Part shown: positions 36,501 to 47,775 of the stretch, piece after piece
Numbering within the stretch: the stretch's first letter is position 1
Layout of the letters: each line of letters begins with the position of its first letter
NCBI RefSeq assembly: GCF_009389715.1
Contig: NC_052401.1
Span: 1,662,843-1,726,842 of the forward strand
DNA length: 64,000 nucleotides
Direction: 5' to 3'
From: Phoenix dactylifera
Lineage: Eukaryota; Streptophyta; Magnoliopsida; Arecales; Arecaceae
Translations under genes and position numbers: made by a program
Notes under the pieces: generated by a model
Databases searched by the model: none
Told to the model about the DNA's origin: nothing
What the model saw: only the letters and a program-made list of their open reading frames with translations

Positions 36501-36574
36501 GGATGTTGGACATGGGTAAGCTCAGTCTTGGTGGGAGCCCAGTTGCAATGAAACATGGTCTTGGACGCGGATGA
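30566..36574 (+). CDS. Atypical bZIP transcription factor, At4g06598-like, 4 exons
   Basis: Exons are 30566-31149, 35536-35611, 35704-35830 and 36369-36574, all GT-AG and in phase, 993 nt, 330 residues. The N-terminus ([20 protein letters not shown]) and the block [13 protein letters not shown]...[11 protein letters not shown] match the plant family of At4g06598. The basic part [20 protein letters not shown] starts at residue 194. Leucine-type heptad positions follow at L212, L219, L226 and M233, then a longer helix-prone segment to about residue 275. The invariant Asn of the bZIP N-x7-R signature is Lys here (K194, with Arg202 kept). This family is known to deviate at this site, and target DNA is not established. 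Intron 1 is 4386 bp and splits the basic region. Confidence 0.88.
34883..34979. repeat. 31-bp perfect direct repeat in bZIP intron 1
   Basis: 'gctttatgatttaagcccaaaccaaatgcaa' stands at 34883-34913 and again at 34949-34979, a 66-bp period. No function is suggested. Confidence 0.85.
35907..35942 (+). mobile_element. Minute LINE 3' insertion with 16-bp target-site duplication in bZIP intron 3
   Basis: AAAATGATAATAATTA occurs at 35891-35906 and 35943-35958. The 36 bp between them (tacccgtgatgtatgaaatgcccgttttagcc plus A) match the end of the local LINE family. Only the extreme 3' end was copied. Confidence 0.8.
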
Positions 36575-37749
36575 CGGTCCCTGGTCATCATCCTGAGTGC
36601 AGCACTGCAAACCATCTTACTATTAGGATTAACATTCCCAAAGCTAGATTCAAAGCCACGGGCTGGTAAGCCTATTCTAACTAACATTTGCATTCCTCTC
36701 TGCAAATGCTTCCCTTCCCCTATACAGTTGACCTGGTAGAAGCATCACAGATTAAACTTTACCAGCAACTTCAGAACTCTGAATGCATGTACATGCTTGC
36801 AAAGCTGTAGTGCGGTCTTCGGTCACTGGTAGTTTTTATGAAATTATGAGAGGAAATCTTGAAAGCATAATGTAATTACCAAAACTCTCATAGTTATCCT
36901 TGGCGTTCAAAATGGTGATCATGATAGTGATAATTGTTGGAATGATGTTCTGGTGAGATGGCTGCTGGTGCAACTCTTATCTAGGCAGCCATGATGCATC
37001 AACTTAGTCTATCTTATGTAGACTATATCTTATCTGGACTATATCTTATCTAGTCTAGGTTGGAACGGGAATAAGCCGGGACAGCTGCCTGCTTCCAAAC
37101 TAGGCACTGATGTTTCCATGGGTCTCAAGAAATTTTGATGCGCAGGAGAAACCGAAGACGCGACTTCCAAGGATTTGACTTGAAACTGTGAGATGCCTCA
37201 GCTAGCCGGCACACTAGTCTCGCTGAATCACATCGTAATGAAGTCCTGCTTTATCCAAAACCCAAAATCTTGATAACATAAGAGCCTCTAAATCCAACTT
37301 TGAAGTTACAGAGGTAAGAAATCTTCATCTATACAACTGTGTTTCAACCTAATAAAATCAAATCTTCTTATTGTTGAGGATGAAATCTCCAACCCGCAAC
37401 TCGTATAGGGTCATCTGACCTGCATTTTGAGCCCGGTAGGTGATGAATGCCTTATAGATCTAGACAACTCGAGTTGATTTGGCTTCCAAATTTAATGCCG
37501 CACGCTCCTCCTCAAAAGTAATCAATTAACTCGGAACATATCCAACTCATCCTTCTCCAGGAGCAATATATATCGTCGCTTCTGCTTTGCTGGCAGGGAT
37601 TGCAATGAATCAATTCCATCTGTAATGAATGAAACAATATATGTTCGATCTTGCCTTCATGACACCCGGTGATTTCACCGGATCGGCCGGTTTTAACTCC
37701 TCGGACCAACTCCAGTTTGCTTCAACCCAGGAACCGACCCGGTCTAGTC
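36575..37749. other. 3' flank of the bZIP gene and the gap to the PPR gene
   Basis: The proximal part should be bZIP 3' UTR. The two genes converge here (plus then minus). No other gene recognised. Confidence 0.45.
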
Positions 37750-38721
37750 TCAACCCAGATTCCCGTAGACCCGGTTCGCCACCCTCTCGGCCACGTCCAA
37801 CCGCCCGTGCATCCGGCACGCCCCCAGCAGCGCCCTCCAAAGCGCGTCGTCCGGCTCTTCCTCCATCTCACCCAACAACGCCTCCGCCTCCTCCACGTGT
37901 CCTTCTCTCCCGAGCAAATCCACCATACACGTGTAGTGCTCCACCCCCGGGCGCACACCGCCAAGCCGCCCCTCCCTCATCATGTCGAACACCCGCCTCC
38001 CGGCCTCCGCCAGACCTCCCCGTGCGCACGCCGCCAGCACCACCGTCATCGCCGCTGCGTCCGGCGGTTCCCCCTCGTCCAGCATCCGCAGGAACAGCTC
38101 CACCGCCTCGGCGGCCCGTCCGTGGGCGCCGCAGGCGGCGATCATGGCGGTCCAGGAGGCGAGGGTCCGGTGGCGCATCCGGTCGAACACGTGGCGAGCG
38201 GAGGCGAGGTCGCCGCACTTGGAGTACATGGCGACGAGGGAATTCGCGACAATGGGGTCGGGTGCGAGGCCAGCGGCTAGGCTGGCGGCGTGGAGGGGGC
38301 GGCCGAGGCGGAGAGAGGCGAGGCCGGCGGCGGCGCGGAGGGCGGAGGCGAGGGTGCGGGCGTCGGGAAGCGGGCCGTTGGAGAGCATGTGGCGGAGGAG
38401 GAGGAGAGCGGGGCCGTGGCGCCCGAGGTTGGCGTGGGCGCGGATGAGGGAGTTATAGAGGAAGGCCGGGGCGGAGGGGGCGAAGGAGAGAAGGAGGTGG
38501 GCGTCCCGGAGGCGGAAGCAGCGGGCATAGGAGGCGCAGAGCTTGGAGCGGATGAAGCGGTGGCTGGCGAGGCCGAGGGCGAGGAGGCGGGCGTGGGCTT
38601 GGCGGAGGGTGGGGAGGTCACGGGCGGCGGCGCAGCTGTCGAGGAGGGACGCGTAGAAGGGCAGGTCCTCCGGGACGCCCATCCTCCGCCGCGTGGGTGG
38701 GCAAATCCAAACCCAACCCAT
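37750..38721 (-). CDS. PLS-type pentatricopeptide repeat protein, intronless, short C-terminus
   Basis: The open frame has 323 codons from ATG at 38721; a second ATG at 38682 (MGVPEDLPFYASLLDSC) is an equally good start. PPR motifs are clear: FYASLLDSCAAARDL, FLYNSLIRAHANLGRHGPAL, DPIVANSLVAMYSKCGDLASARHVFDRM, SWTAMIAACGAHGRAAEAVELF and HYTCMVDLLGREGHVEEAEALL. The order of long and short motifs is the PLS type, whose members bind organelle RNA, often for editing. The usual E/E+/DYW tail is absent: the frame ends shortly after ALWRALLGACRMHGRLDVAERV, where the E motif should begin. It may be a naturally truncated member, or have lost its tail. GC content is much higher than in the neighbours, and this creates long spurious frames on both strands. 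Confidence 0.85.
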   Translation of the reverse strand: MGWVWICPPTRRRMGVPEDLPFYASLLDSCAAARDLPTLRQAHARLLALGLASHRFIRSKLCASYARCFRLRDAHLLLSFAPSAPAFLYNSLIRAHANLGRHGPALLLLRHMLSNGPLPDARTLASALRAAAGLASLRLGRPLHAASLAAGLAPDPIVANSLVAMYSKCGDLASARHVFDRMRHRTLASWTAMIAACGAHGRAAEAVELFLRMLDEGEPPDAAAMTVVLAACARGGLAEAGRRVFDMMREGRLGGVRPGVEHYTCMVDLLGREGHVEEAEALLGEMEEEPDDALWRALLGACRMHGRLDVAERVANRVYGNLG

Positions 38722-39654
38722 GCTCTAAACCTATTAGGCTTGAGGGTCGGACGTTCTGTGGGGCCCAAGCCGTGCGGCATCCATAGGCTATATACATGGG
38801 CCATGGAGCTGATATGGGCCGGGCTTGAGCAGAGCATATCAAAGGATAAATAGGCCCAGATAAACACTGACTAAAAATAAGTATAGTTTAGGCCCGAGAA
38901 TCGATCCTAGCCCTAGGCCGTAGCCAGTAGTTGATTTAAACCTATTTGTTATAGTCTGAGACCCAAAAAAAAAAAACTATTTGTTATCGTCTAATTCAAC
39001 TTTATTGAACACAAAAGAGAACTACTTATACATCATCCCGAGAAAAAAAAAGCAACATTTACAGATTAGCAGATTAAATATTACATATATATTGATCATA
39101 ATATAATATATGATATATGTTAATTGGTGTCATCAAATCCTTGTGCTGTAAATAATTTAGTCAGAAAATTTAAAAATTAAGGATAGATTGTTAATTACAC
39201 AGCAATATTCGACAGCAAAACCAATAAAGTGAGAGATGGCCATATGACAGCGGAACTCTATATAAATAAAGAACAAGGGAGGGAATTAGTATTACTAGTT
39301 CGATCTTTTAATTTTGTGGTATCATTGTGTGGCCATCTTAGATGGCATCCGAGGGCAGGGAAGACTATCTAGTCTTTGTATCAATTTTGTGAAATTTCTT
39401 TTTTTAATTAATCATCGATAGAGTTATTTTTATCGTTACACCTCCATGCCTTTCTCTATATATTTTCTAAGTAGATTCAAGTCAAGAAAGTTGCATACCA
39501 TTGGTAGAGAAAGTATAATGGGTCATAGGTGTTTGAATGAATGCAGAAGCAAGGCATAGGTAAATAAATACATTAAATTATTTGCTTATGCCACCATCTA
39601 AGTTTGAAATGACATGTATATGAATAAAATGGTACACCTTGCATGTCCTATAGG
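38722..39654. other. Upstream of the PPR gene; intergenic
   Basis: The first 150 bp hold several GGGCC/GGCCC boxes (38760-38820, 38890) that may be site II-like promoter elements of the PPR gene. The rest is AT-rich with no recognised gene. Confidence 0.4.
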
Positions 39655-40336
39655 GTTAACCCTAAGGATGTGTAGCCGTCTGTCACATGTTCAGCGAAGG
39701 TCATCGGATCGGGGTGTGACAGAACCAATGCAAAAGCAAGGCATGCATCAACCATAATATATCCCTCAAGATGTTATGATAGCCAAGGATATTTCAACAC
39801 CTACGTTGCCATCAGATCGGGAGTCGCGGCAACCGCCGCATACTCTTAGAAAACTTTTTCTACGAGCATGAAAGACATCTCGTCATAATATTATAATCAA
39901 GCAGAGAAAATAATTTAAATAATAATGTTCAAATCTAATTAAATAACAGAACTAAAAATTTTACAAAACCAATAATATTCCAAAATCTTGTATCAATCTA
40001 AAATAAATCTAGTATAAATAAAGATATCAAAATCTTGTCTCTAATCGCTCTTTCATGATAAATTTCTGAGTTAAGCTAATTCCTCGAATCTGTAAAATAG
40101 TAAAAAATCGTATAATGAGCTAGACAACCTACTAACTAATGAATATCTTAACTAAACAATTCATATAATAACATAAAATATAAATACAAATTATGATGAA
40201 TAGTATAAAAGCATAATCAATTCTGTTTCAAAATATAAATCTATTAAAATCCATATCATTCAGATATTCGCATACGTAATCATAAATCTAATTTGAAACA
40301 AATCGCATTCAAATTAACAGCCTTTAACTATGGCCA

Positions 40337-40500
40337 CACTTATACCTTGTGGCTAGGCCAGACATAGAATCATACTTATACTTTGCGGAGTGAGCTAGAA
40401 TACTGCACTTATACTCTGTGGAGTGGACCAAAATACTGCACTTATAACCCCCAGAGTAGACCAAAATACTACACTTATATTCTGTGGTAGGGCCAAAAGT
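40337..40500. repeat. Minisatellite, about five units of 33-36 bp
   Basis: Units start at about 40337, 40373, 40406, 40439 and 40472 and share 'cacttatactctgtggagtggaccaaaatactg' with mismatches. No coding role. Confidence 0.85.
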
Positions 40501-40563
40501 AGAATCAATGAGGTCGATAATAGTCAGAGTATCAATGCATAGCTCCTAATCGGCAATGTTTAG

Positions 40564-40724
40564 AACATAGTCAAGCCGAGAGTTCAAATCTAATATATAT
40601 CAAAGTTTTTTTTTTTACAAAATAACATATATATCATAATTTCAAAACATAGTCAAGCTGAGAGTTCAAATCTGATACATATCAAAGTTGTTTTTTCGCA
40701 AAATAACATATATATCATACTCCA
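40564..40724. repeat. Two tandem 83-bp units
   Basis: 'aacatagtcaagc-gagagttcaaatct-ata-atatcaaagtt...aaaataacatatatatcata' occurs at 40564 and again at 40647. The units are nearly identical and non-coding. Confidence 0.85.
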
Positions 40725-42439
40725 ATCAATATAACAATAGTCTAAAAAATATTACTCCAAGTTACACATCTATTTTTTATTCAAAACACCATTTCATAAA
40801 TTCATAAATCACATATAAATCGATTAACAATTTATTTGATGTAAGAATAATACTATGTAAATAAAAAATCTAGAAAAAGCAAATCATTACTTATCTTGCA
40901 AATGCAATCAAATTAATAGATTCAATTAATACCGAAAATCCTTCTTAGAGCCTAATATTCCAAAATTATACATTTTATTAAAATTTCATCAAAAATATTT
41001 TAAAAATAAAAATCCTAAATTCCAACACCCTCACACGGCTAACCAAGAAGGAGTGCTCGACATACGAATCAGTCCAATCAAAGTGATTTTATCGAATCAT
41101 GCTTGGACTAGAGCAGAGATGATTCAACAGAGATCGGAGGTGATCAAATCTAATAGTATTTAGCAAAGATCAAGGTAGGGGTTGACGCACCACCCGACGA
41201 CTCTAAATCAAGACTCTTCACCTAGGTTGATTGAAAATCATTGAAAATCGTACTTACAGGTGCAATCAACCCTAGAGAGAAAGTCCAGATAAAGAGAAAA
41301 ATTTGTAGAGAGAGAAAGGATAGAGAAGAGAGAGTCTCAGTCCGGGTTCAACAAGGAGTCTGGGTTTGGTTGTTAATGGCACACAGGTCAACTTGGATCA
41401 ATCAACATGTTTGGCCCATGAGTCAAAAGAGAAAAACTTTGCATAGAGAAAAATAAGAGAGAGAGAGAGAATAAGAGAGAGAAAGGAGAGAGGAAGAGAG
41501 AATAGTGTCTCTCTCTAGTCAAGGAAGAAGAAAGGAGGGGGGAAAGGGTAGATGCAAGTGGTGCTCGGTGTCAAGGACCCATGGCTAACAGGAGATCGGC
41601 AATCGATAGCAACTGGCGGCCGACAGCACCAAAAATAATCAAAAATAGGGGTTTTGACCCCTTAAATAGAGAAATAGGGCAATCCTAGTGGCCAAAACTT
41701 CATCTATGGCTGTAAGCCACCGCGAAGGATTACGAGAAAACTCCGGCAGCGAGCGCTGACGGCGGACCAACCAGTAACAAAGAAAAACAAAGATCGACTA
41801 GTCAAAACCGGAAAATCAGGGGCTTTTTCCCTTCTTTTCTAAAATTCGGTGATCATCGGCTGGAATCCTTGATCCATAAACTCAAAAAGAAGCAGAGGAA
41901 GAATTAGTTAAAGGATTTTGGCTCTCACCTAATCTTCCACAATGTATGACCACGACAACGGTGCGGATAACGATCGACGATCGCAGAAGAAATGGTGATG
42001 AGGAACAGATCAGCACTCTCCAAGGTAGCCAGGGAATTATGAGAACATTAGAGGTTGAATATAAATACATCAGAATTTGCAAAGTTATAATTTTGTGACA
42101 AAAAAATATTTCTTTCGAAAAATCAATCATAAACATTACTCATGCATAAATTATGATAACACTTTATCAACAAACAACTTTTAAATGAGGTAAAGGATCT
42201 TGATGAACATGAACAATCATGCAGATCCACAAGCAAGAATTGGCGTGTCAATACAAAACAAAAATCTTTAAATGATCCAATGAATCACGGCAATAATTGA
42301 CCGGCAATGATTAGATTGTTGGTTCAAATTTTTAACTTGTTCGGAGCTACAAATACAACAACCTTGCGAAAAGGCATGAATTTAAATACTAAGTCCTTCG
42401 ATAAACCATATCCACCAAAGTGCTGAGCACTATAAGGGA

Positions 42440-43615
42440 AAGAGAAACAGAATCATAAGGAAGCTAGTATCAGATATTAGAATCATAAGGGAAAGAGAAA
42501 CGTAGTTGTCCCACAGAATACCACCAAAGTGCTGAGCAACATAAGACTTGACCCAGTCATCTGCCCTATTCACCTTCCTATATATATGAGATGCCTGAAA
42601 AATAGTATAGTCCCTCGTCAGTTTGAGAATGTCCTGCAACAACGGATGCCCACAAGTTGCCCTGCAGTGGCCCTGAATCCATCCGATCACCATAGCAAAG
42701 TCTCCTTTAAGGTGAAAGCAATCTGCGCGCCAAGGAGAGCCTCCTATAGGTGATGCCCTTTCAGACAGCCCTTAGCTCCGCTCTGGAGACAGAGGTCTCA
42801 TAAATCCCGATGCCCTCTACCACCACAAATCTAGAGATGGGGCTTTTGATCACAAATTCGACTCCGCCTCTACTTCCACTACTATCATACATGCTACCAT
42901 TGAAATTTATTTTGAGAAAGCTCGGAAATGAGGGCTCCTAGGAGATGAAGATCGTTTAAGTCACTACAAGAGCTGAGCGTGAGTTTCAGGTATCCCTCGC
43001 AATCACAAGTTCTTCGACGGATGGAGACTGGATGATCTCAGCCGCATGAAGTAAGGCTCAGTCAAAAACCAATCTTAGCTGCTGCTTTTTGTTCTCGAAG
43101 ATCCAAATAATTCTATCTAGCCAGATGTGGCAAGTAACATAAGCGGCCTCGACGCACTAAGAAACTGTAGTCGATCTCCTTATGTTTTTTTTTAGATAAG
43201 CATGGAAAGCATCGATAGGGGTCGTAGACTGCATGAAAGTACGAGCAACCGTAGCCAGCCTCCACACCTATGTTACTTCTGGACAATTAATTACGGCTTG
43301 TGCTGTGGTCTCCTTCTCATCCGGATATCGGTCGTAACCCTCAGTCCTCTACCACACGGCACACTCTTTGTTGGGAGGCAACCACATGCTATTTTTCAGA
43401 GGAACAGGACAACCCGAGAGTGAATACAGAGCTTCTAGATCCAACACCATTCATCATCTATTCATCATCTGTGTGGGCTCAATTATGTACAGATCGCAGA
43501 AGTCACTTGCTCTCACTTTCGATTGTAGGTTGTTCCACGGACTCTTTTATCAAAGATCCACCACCTAGGTATCGACATTGCAACAACTCTCTTAGACAAA
43601 AGTAAGGTGGGGATG
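42440..43615 (-). mobile_element. Longest LINE fragment: zinc-binding RT linker plus RNase H
   Basis: On the minus strand, a zf-RVT-type segment (KECAVW, ETTAQAVINCPEVT, VWRLATVARTF, around 43260-43400) is followed by WLDRIIWIFENKKQQ, the RNase H start FLKINFNGS, VSRAELRAV, VIGWIQGHCRATCGHPLLQDI and SHIYRKVNRADDWVKSYVAQH. The zf-RVT and RNase H regions follow the reverse transcriptase in plant L1 LINEs, so the RT and ORF1 are missing upstream. Several stops interrupt it. A direct repeat of 'agaatcataagg-aag' near 42440-42500 marks its 3' end. Confidence 0.8.
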
Positions 43616-43921
43616 ATCTTCATTTATGGCATGATTCTTGTATTCCAAAGGACCCTAACTGGTGTCAAAGAATTGAAATAGGGAAATTTGGGGGTATTTT
43701 ACCCCTCGGAACTTTTCCTACAAAAAGAAAATGAAAACGCTCGGAACTTTTACTCCATTTCCATCGAGAATTTCCAAGGGAGAGAAGCGTTACCCACAGA
43801 AAATGGTGTACGAAGTCTGAAAGGACGGAAATGCCCTCACGCGGCCCCGAGGGCTTTTCCGTCATTTCGTTCGAGAGGCGAGGCGACGAAACCGCCGTTA
43901 GGAGTCGCCGACGATCGGATC

Positions 43922-44119
43922 GTAGTTGTCTCCTTCGCGCGAAAGAACGATTCAGGTTCCTTCCAACTATCGACCGTTGGATCATCCCCTGTTGGCTTTG
44001 AGGTCTGTGCAGCGGAGGAGCTTGTGTTCGGAAGGCTTTGAGATATGTGCAATAGGTGGTCCAACGGTGGATGTGCACGAAGGAAGTTGAATCCTTCCTT
44101 CGCGCGAAGGATACAACCA
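43922..44119. mobile_element. Foldback/MITE-like element with ~63-bp inverted repeats
   Basis: The left arm (about 43922-43984, with CTCCTTCGCGCGAAAGAACGATTC and ACCGTTGGATCA) and the reverse complement of the right arm (about 44055-44119) agree at roughly four of five positions. The loop is about 70 bp. The arms contain the self-complementary TTCGCGCGAA. It lies about 0.8 kb upstream of the gene at 44906. No protein is encoded; opposite-strand open frames over it arise from the symmetry. Confidence 0.7.
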
Positions 44120-44905
44120 TGTTCCCCCCGGGACCGAGGCGGAGATGGCGGACCCGCAGGGGTCACGTGTCCGTACTTCTACATCAGGCGACCCATCTCT
44201 CCCACGCTGCTCCCCTCCAGATCCGCCGCGAGCCCTAACATTTCCCCCACTTGGAACCCCATCAAAACCGCCTCAAAAGAAAGAACACAATATTTTTGGC
44301 GGAAAAAGGTGGGTACGTGTCGCAAATGTAGTAGATGTTCGAATAATTTCGTATTGCATGTCGAATAGCAGCAGAACATCTGGAGAAACTTGTCATGGTG
44401 ATTTTTCTCGCTATTACGAGGACTCAAATTCAAACTCTTTATTCGCAACGTTACCATTTCCCGTCCTTAAGTAGCGGGCCCACGTCAAAGGAGCTCAAGA
44501 GAGAGTCAAACTATTAGGTCCCAAAACAACCTTTTTGTGGACGCCACTCGCCCACTCCCTCGCCTCGCTTCCAGAGCGTCGAAAAGGGCAAACGTTTTGG
44601 GGCACCGGCGATTTCACACCAAAAGTTTCCTGGGCGCAGAAATGCTGGCCTTAAGTAGTTAAGTTCGACGAAAGAGGAAAGTTGTCGTGCCACACGGGCG
44701 CTCCGCAGCATTACAAGTCTGAAGAGGGGCCGAAAAGTTCGCCAATATCCCGCTCCTACCCTTACTAAATTACCGAATTACCCTCCTACTCCCCTCTCAA
44801 ACTTCCCCCACTCCGCCGCTATATTTACCTCCCCCTCCTCGCCTCTTTCGCCCCCGCCCCCATTTCCCTGCTTTTCTGCCTCCCAGCTTTTCCTTCGTGG
44901 TTTCC
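44120..44905. promoter_or_regulatory. Upstream region of the LPQDWTY gene
   Basis: A C/T-rich leader (44740-44890) precedes the start, with CTATATTTACC near 44818 as a possible TATA box. No other gene recognised. Confidence 0.4.
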
Positions 44906-46296
44906 ATGGCAGAGTTTCCCCCGAATCTTGACGACGGCGAGCTCTGGCTTCCGTCGGAGATCTTCCCGGACGTCGGTGTCTGCCACCACCGCCATCGCCA
45001 GCCCGTTGCCGCCGGGCTTCACTCCGACGTTTCCTACGTTGATGAGCTTGCCGAGAAGCTCGCTGCCTTCGGCCTCCTCGACAGCAGCAACCTCCTCCTC
45101 CCCGCTATCCGACGCAACCCTCATCTCTCCGACGTCCGTTTCCGCTCCCCATCTCCACGTCTTCATCGGCTAATCCTTCCTCTCTTTCATTCTTGTTTTC
45201 TATTTTTGGGTTGCAGCGGTTTCGGTTTGCGAGCGGACCCGTTACCCGGTTCGGACCGGTGGCGGACAGGGAGGCAGGAGCTGGAATGGTGTACGACGGG
45301 TTCCGGTCACGTGCGGCGGCGCGGCGAGTGGTCGCTGGCTGGCGGCCGGTGTTTCCGTTTTCCCCGGCGAAGCCGGCTCAGGTAGACCGGCGATAACCTG
45401 GGTCTTGTTTGCACTTGGGCTCTTTTTTTTTTTGCTATTTTTGGGTTTTTTATTCCCTTCTATTTTTAGTGATAGTCTCTTATTTTTAAGGTGTAGTTTT
45501 TTGGGCCGGAGAGAACTGTGGTTCCGGTCCGGACCGGCGGTTCGGGGAGAGAGTGCGGAGGGACGGGCGTCTTTCTACCTCGGGTGATCAATAACGAAGT
45601 CACCGCTCCAATGAAGAAGAAATCTTGTAGGTTTAAGTCCTCTAGCCTCTCCCTCTTCGTGTACTTGTTTTCTTAAGTTGCCTTCCGGTATATGTAAATA
45701 TTTGTTGAGAAAAATAGTTCCTTTACGTGCTGTTTTATTTTTTCCCCGCAAAATTTCCGGTTTCTTTTAATTTTTTCGCCGAGTTATCTTGCTGTTTTAT
45801 TTATTAGCTGAAGTTTTAATTTTCTCGGACTTCCTGTTGGTATTTTTTCCTCAACGTACTCTAGCAAGGTGCAGCTATTTATGGAACCTTTATACCATTT
45901 CCTCCTTGCTCTTTTTGGTGTTTCCAAAGTTTCTCCTTGATGCCGAACTATGACATGATTCTATTATATTTACATCCTACTCTTAAGGCTCAAGTGGTCT
46001 TCTAATCCATTCGTCTTTACTGCCTTTTCTCCAAATTTTTGATTTGTTTTGTATGTTTTTTAAGCGTGTCTCCTTCTCGTAATCCCGTAAAAATGGAATT
46101 TTTAAGTGGTTCAGTCGTGGTGCATGGTATATGTTTTGGCTGCCTGCTCGCTGATTTGATTTGGTGTGCAGGCATCAAAGATGGAGGAGAGCAACGGAAG
46201 CAGCTCACAGGGGTTGCTGCAATGGGGATGCAAGGAATGCCGTTTCATCAAGCCCCTCCTCCTGAGATGGGTCTGCCTCAGGACTGGACCTACTGA
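44906..46296 (+). CDS. Uncharacterised plant protein with C-terminal LPQDWTY, 4 exons
   Basis: Proposed exons are 44906-45133, 45217-45381, 45497-45626 and 46172-46296: 648 nt, 215 residues, all GT-AG and in phase. The start MAEFPPNLDDGELWLPSEIF is an acidic plant-specific opening; YVDELAEKLAAFGLL looks amphipathic. Exon 2 gives MVYDGFRSRAAARRV and FPFSPAKPAQ. Exon 3 gives GPERTVVPVRTGG and GGTGVFLPRV. Exon 4 gives MQGMPFHQAPPPEMGLPQDWTY. I recall a plant family of unknown function with the same start, GTGVFLPR and LPQ(E/D)WTY end; no enzyme or membrane feature is visible. The exon 1 donor (GAC|GTCCGT) is weak and is the least sure border. Long introns and frame changes hide this gene from single-frame ORF calling. 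Confidence 0.78.
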
Positions 46297-47116
46297 GGGC
46301 TGGAGACCCATCCCCTCTGTCAGCCACTGTATAAAGGAAAAGACCCCTTGCTTTGTTGTTTTGTTGTCTTTTTGAGGAATAAGTACAAGGAAAACAGAGG
46401 AGGTGGGTGAGAGGGGGAAGCAAAAAAATGGAGGACAAAACGAGCTGGAAATAACTCGCTGGCTCTGCAGCAACGGAAGCATGTAATCAGAACCAACAAA
46501 GCTGCAAGTGAAGAAGGGAACCCATAGGGTTGAATTTTTTTTTTTTTTTTTTTTAAAGCTCTTCTTTCACTTTCTCTTTTGTATCTTTTTATTTCTTTCT
46601 CCTGCTTTGCGTGCCTTATCACTGTATACATATATATATATATATCAATAATAAGTTTGGATGTTTTAATGTTGAGAATAGACTAATTTTTGTAGAGTTA
46701 AATGTAGCAGGCTTTTCTCGTCTCCATTCTGTACTCGGTATTCGATGCACGCATTGTGGTGGCAGTCTGGCCCTCCAACCCAGGGAGTAGCTTTTTTCTC
46801 CTTTTTGGGGGCGTGGTATTAATGGTGACATGGAGATAGAAATGGCAGGCATTGAATGGCTCCCTCTTTGTGCACAGGGAAAGCGGCCAGTGCGCCTCGA
46901 TATCCTCCCAAACCTGGTCAAGGGCGTCTCTTAAGTTTTTTTAGACTGCTGTGTTTTTAGTTTAATCTAGTCTCTGGGACTGGATAATACATGGGGTACT
47001 GTGGATACTTGGATACTGAAGTAGTTCTAATGCTTTGTCTTCTTTTCGTTTGTATTAAAATAATCAAGATCAAAACTAAGAGCTGCTCATTAGGTGGGAA
47101 ATGAAACAAAATCTCT
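46297..47116. other. 3' flank of the LPQDWTY gene
   Basis: Probable 3' UTR, with a T run at about 46537-46554, a short (AT)n near 46629-46645 and a possible poly(A) region near 46645. No other gene recognised. Confidence 0.4.
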
Positions 47117-47775
47117 CCGGCCCATTCGGTTGGGAGATCAGATAAATTATATTCAGTACGAAAAAGAATAAGGAAGTTGGTAAGATAAATAATAGATTTT
47201 ATTTTTTTAACAGAAAAGATAAAATAAATATTATTAAAATATGGTATTTATTTTTTTATGCTGGATTATTGAATGGACAAAAATGTTCTTATTTATATTT
47301 TATTAATTATTTATAATTAATAATAATTATATTAATATATACCAATATGATTATTGATAAATATTAATTATTAATAAATAATTAACAAATATTTATTAAT
47401 TTCAACAAATCTATATAAGATTTATTAATAATTAACATAATTATTTATATACTAAAATTTATTTATTATAAGAAATATATTTTCTAATATATTCATAATT
47501 AACTTAGAAATATTTGTTAACGTATATTTTCATATTTAATATAGCAAATATTAACGTAATTTATGCAAGTGGACTGAAAAGAATTATTTTTTAAACTATT
47601 ATTAAAATTTTGTTAATATTTTTATATAATATTATTTCTAACCAAACATAATATTTTTTATATTATTTGTTAGAGTAATTTTTTATTGACCAAATATGAT
47701 AATAGAAAAATTATAATTATTTTTTTAGAAATCATTAGCTTATTCTGTAATTTGATATATCCCAACCATAAGGAT
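47117..47775. mobile_element. AT-rich MITE-like element
   Basis: The left end CCATTCGGTTGGGAGAT and the reverse complement of the right end (CCTTATGGTTGGGATAT) agree as an imperfect terminal inverted repeat sharing GGTTGGGA. The inside is about 80% A+T with 'aattattaataatt' phrases and no coding region. Confidence 0.5.

Larger units (their letters stand above)
39655..42200 (-). mobile_element. Probable LTR-retrotransposon-derived sequence (fossil)
   Basis: The minus strand from 39721 downward begins TGTCACACCCCGATCC, a phrase typical of long plant LTR starts, and 39722-42200 has the composition of a long non-coding LTR or leader: AT-rich, internal tandem repeats, purine-rich tracts, no gene. 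No gag, pol or envelope motif is seen, so it looks like a solo or fragmentary LTR, old and non-functional. Ends and family (Gypsy-like) are guesses. Confidence 0.35.

Noticed and set aside
37629-38447. Plus-strand open frame of 272 codons opposite the PPR gene
   Set aside because: It is Pro/Arg/Gly-rich low-complexity sequence caused by the high GC of the PPR gene on the other strand; several other frames are equally open there.
40337-40500. Repeat array with regular 33-36 bp period resembling CRISPR
   Set aside because: Units abut with no spacers, so it is a minisatellite.
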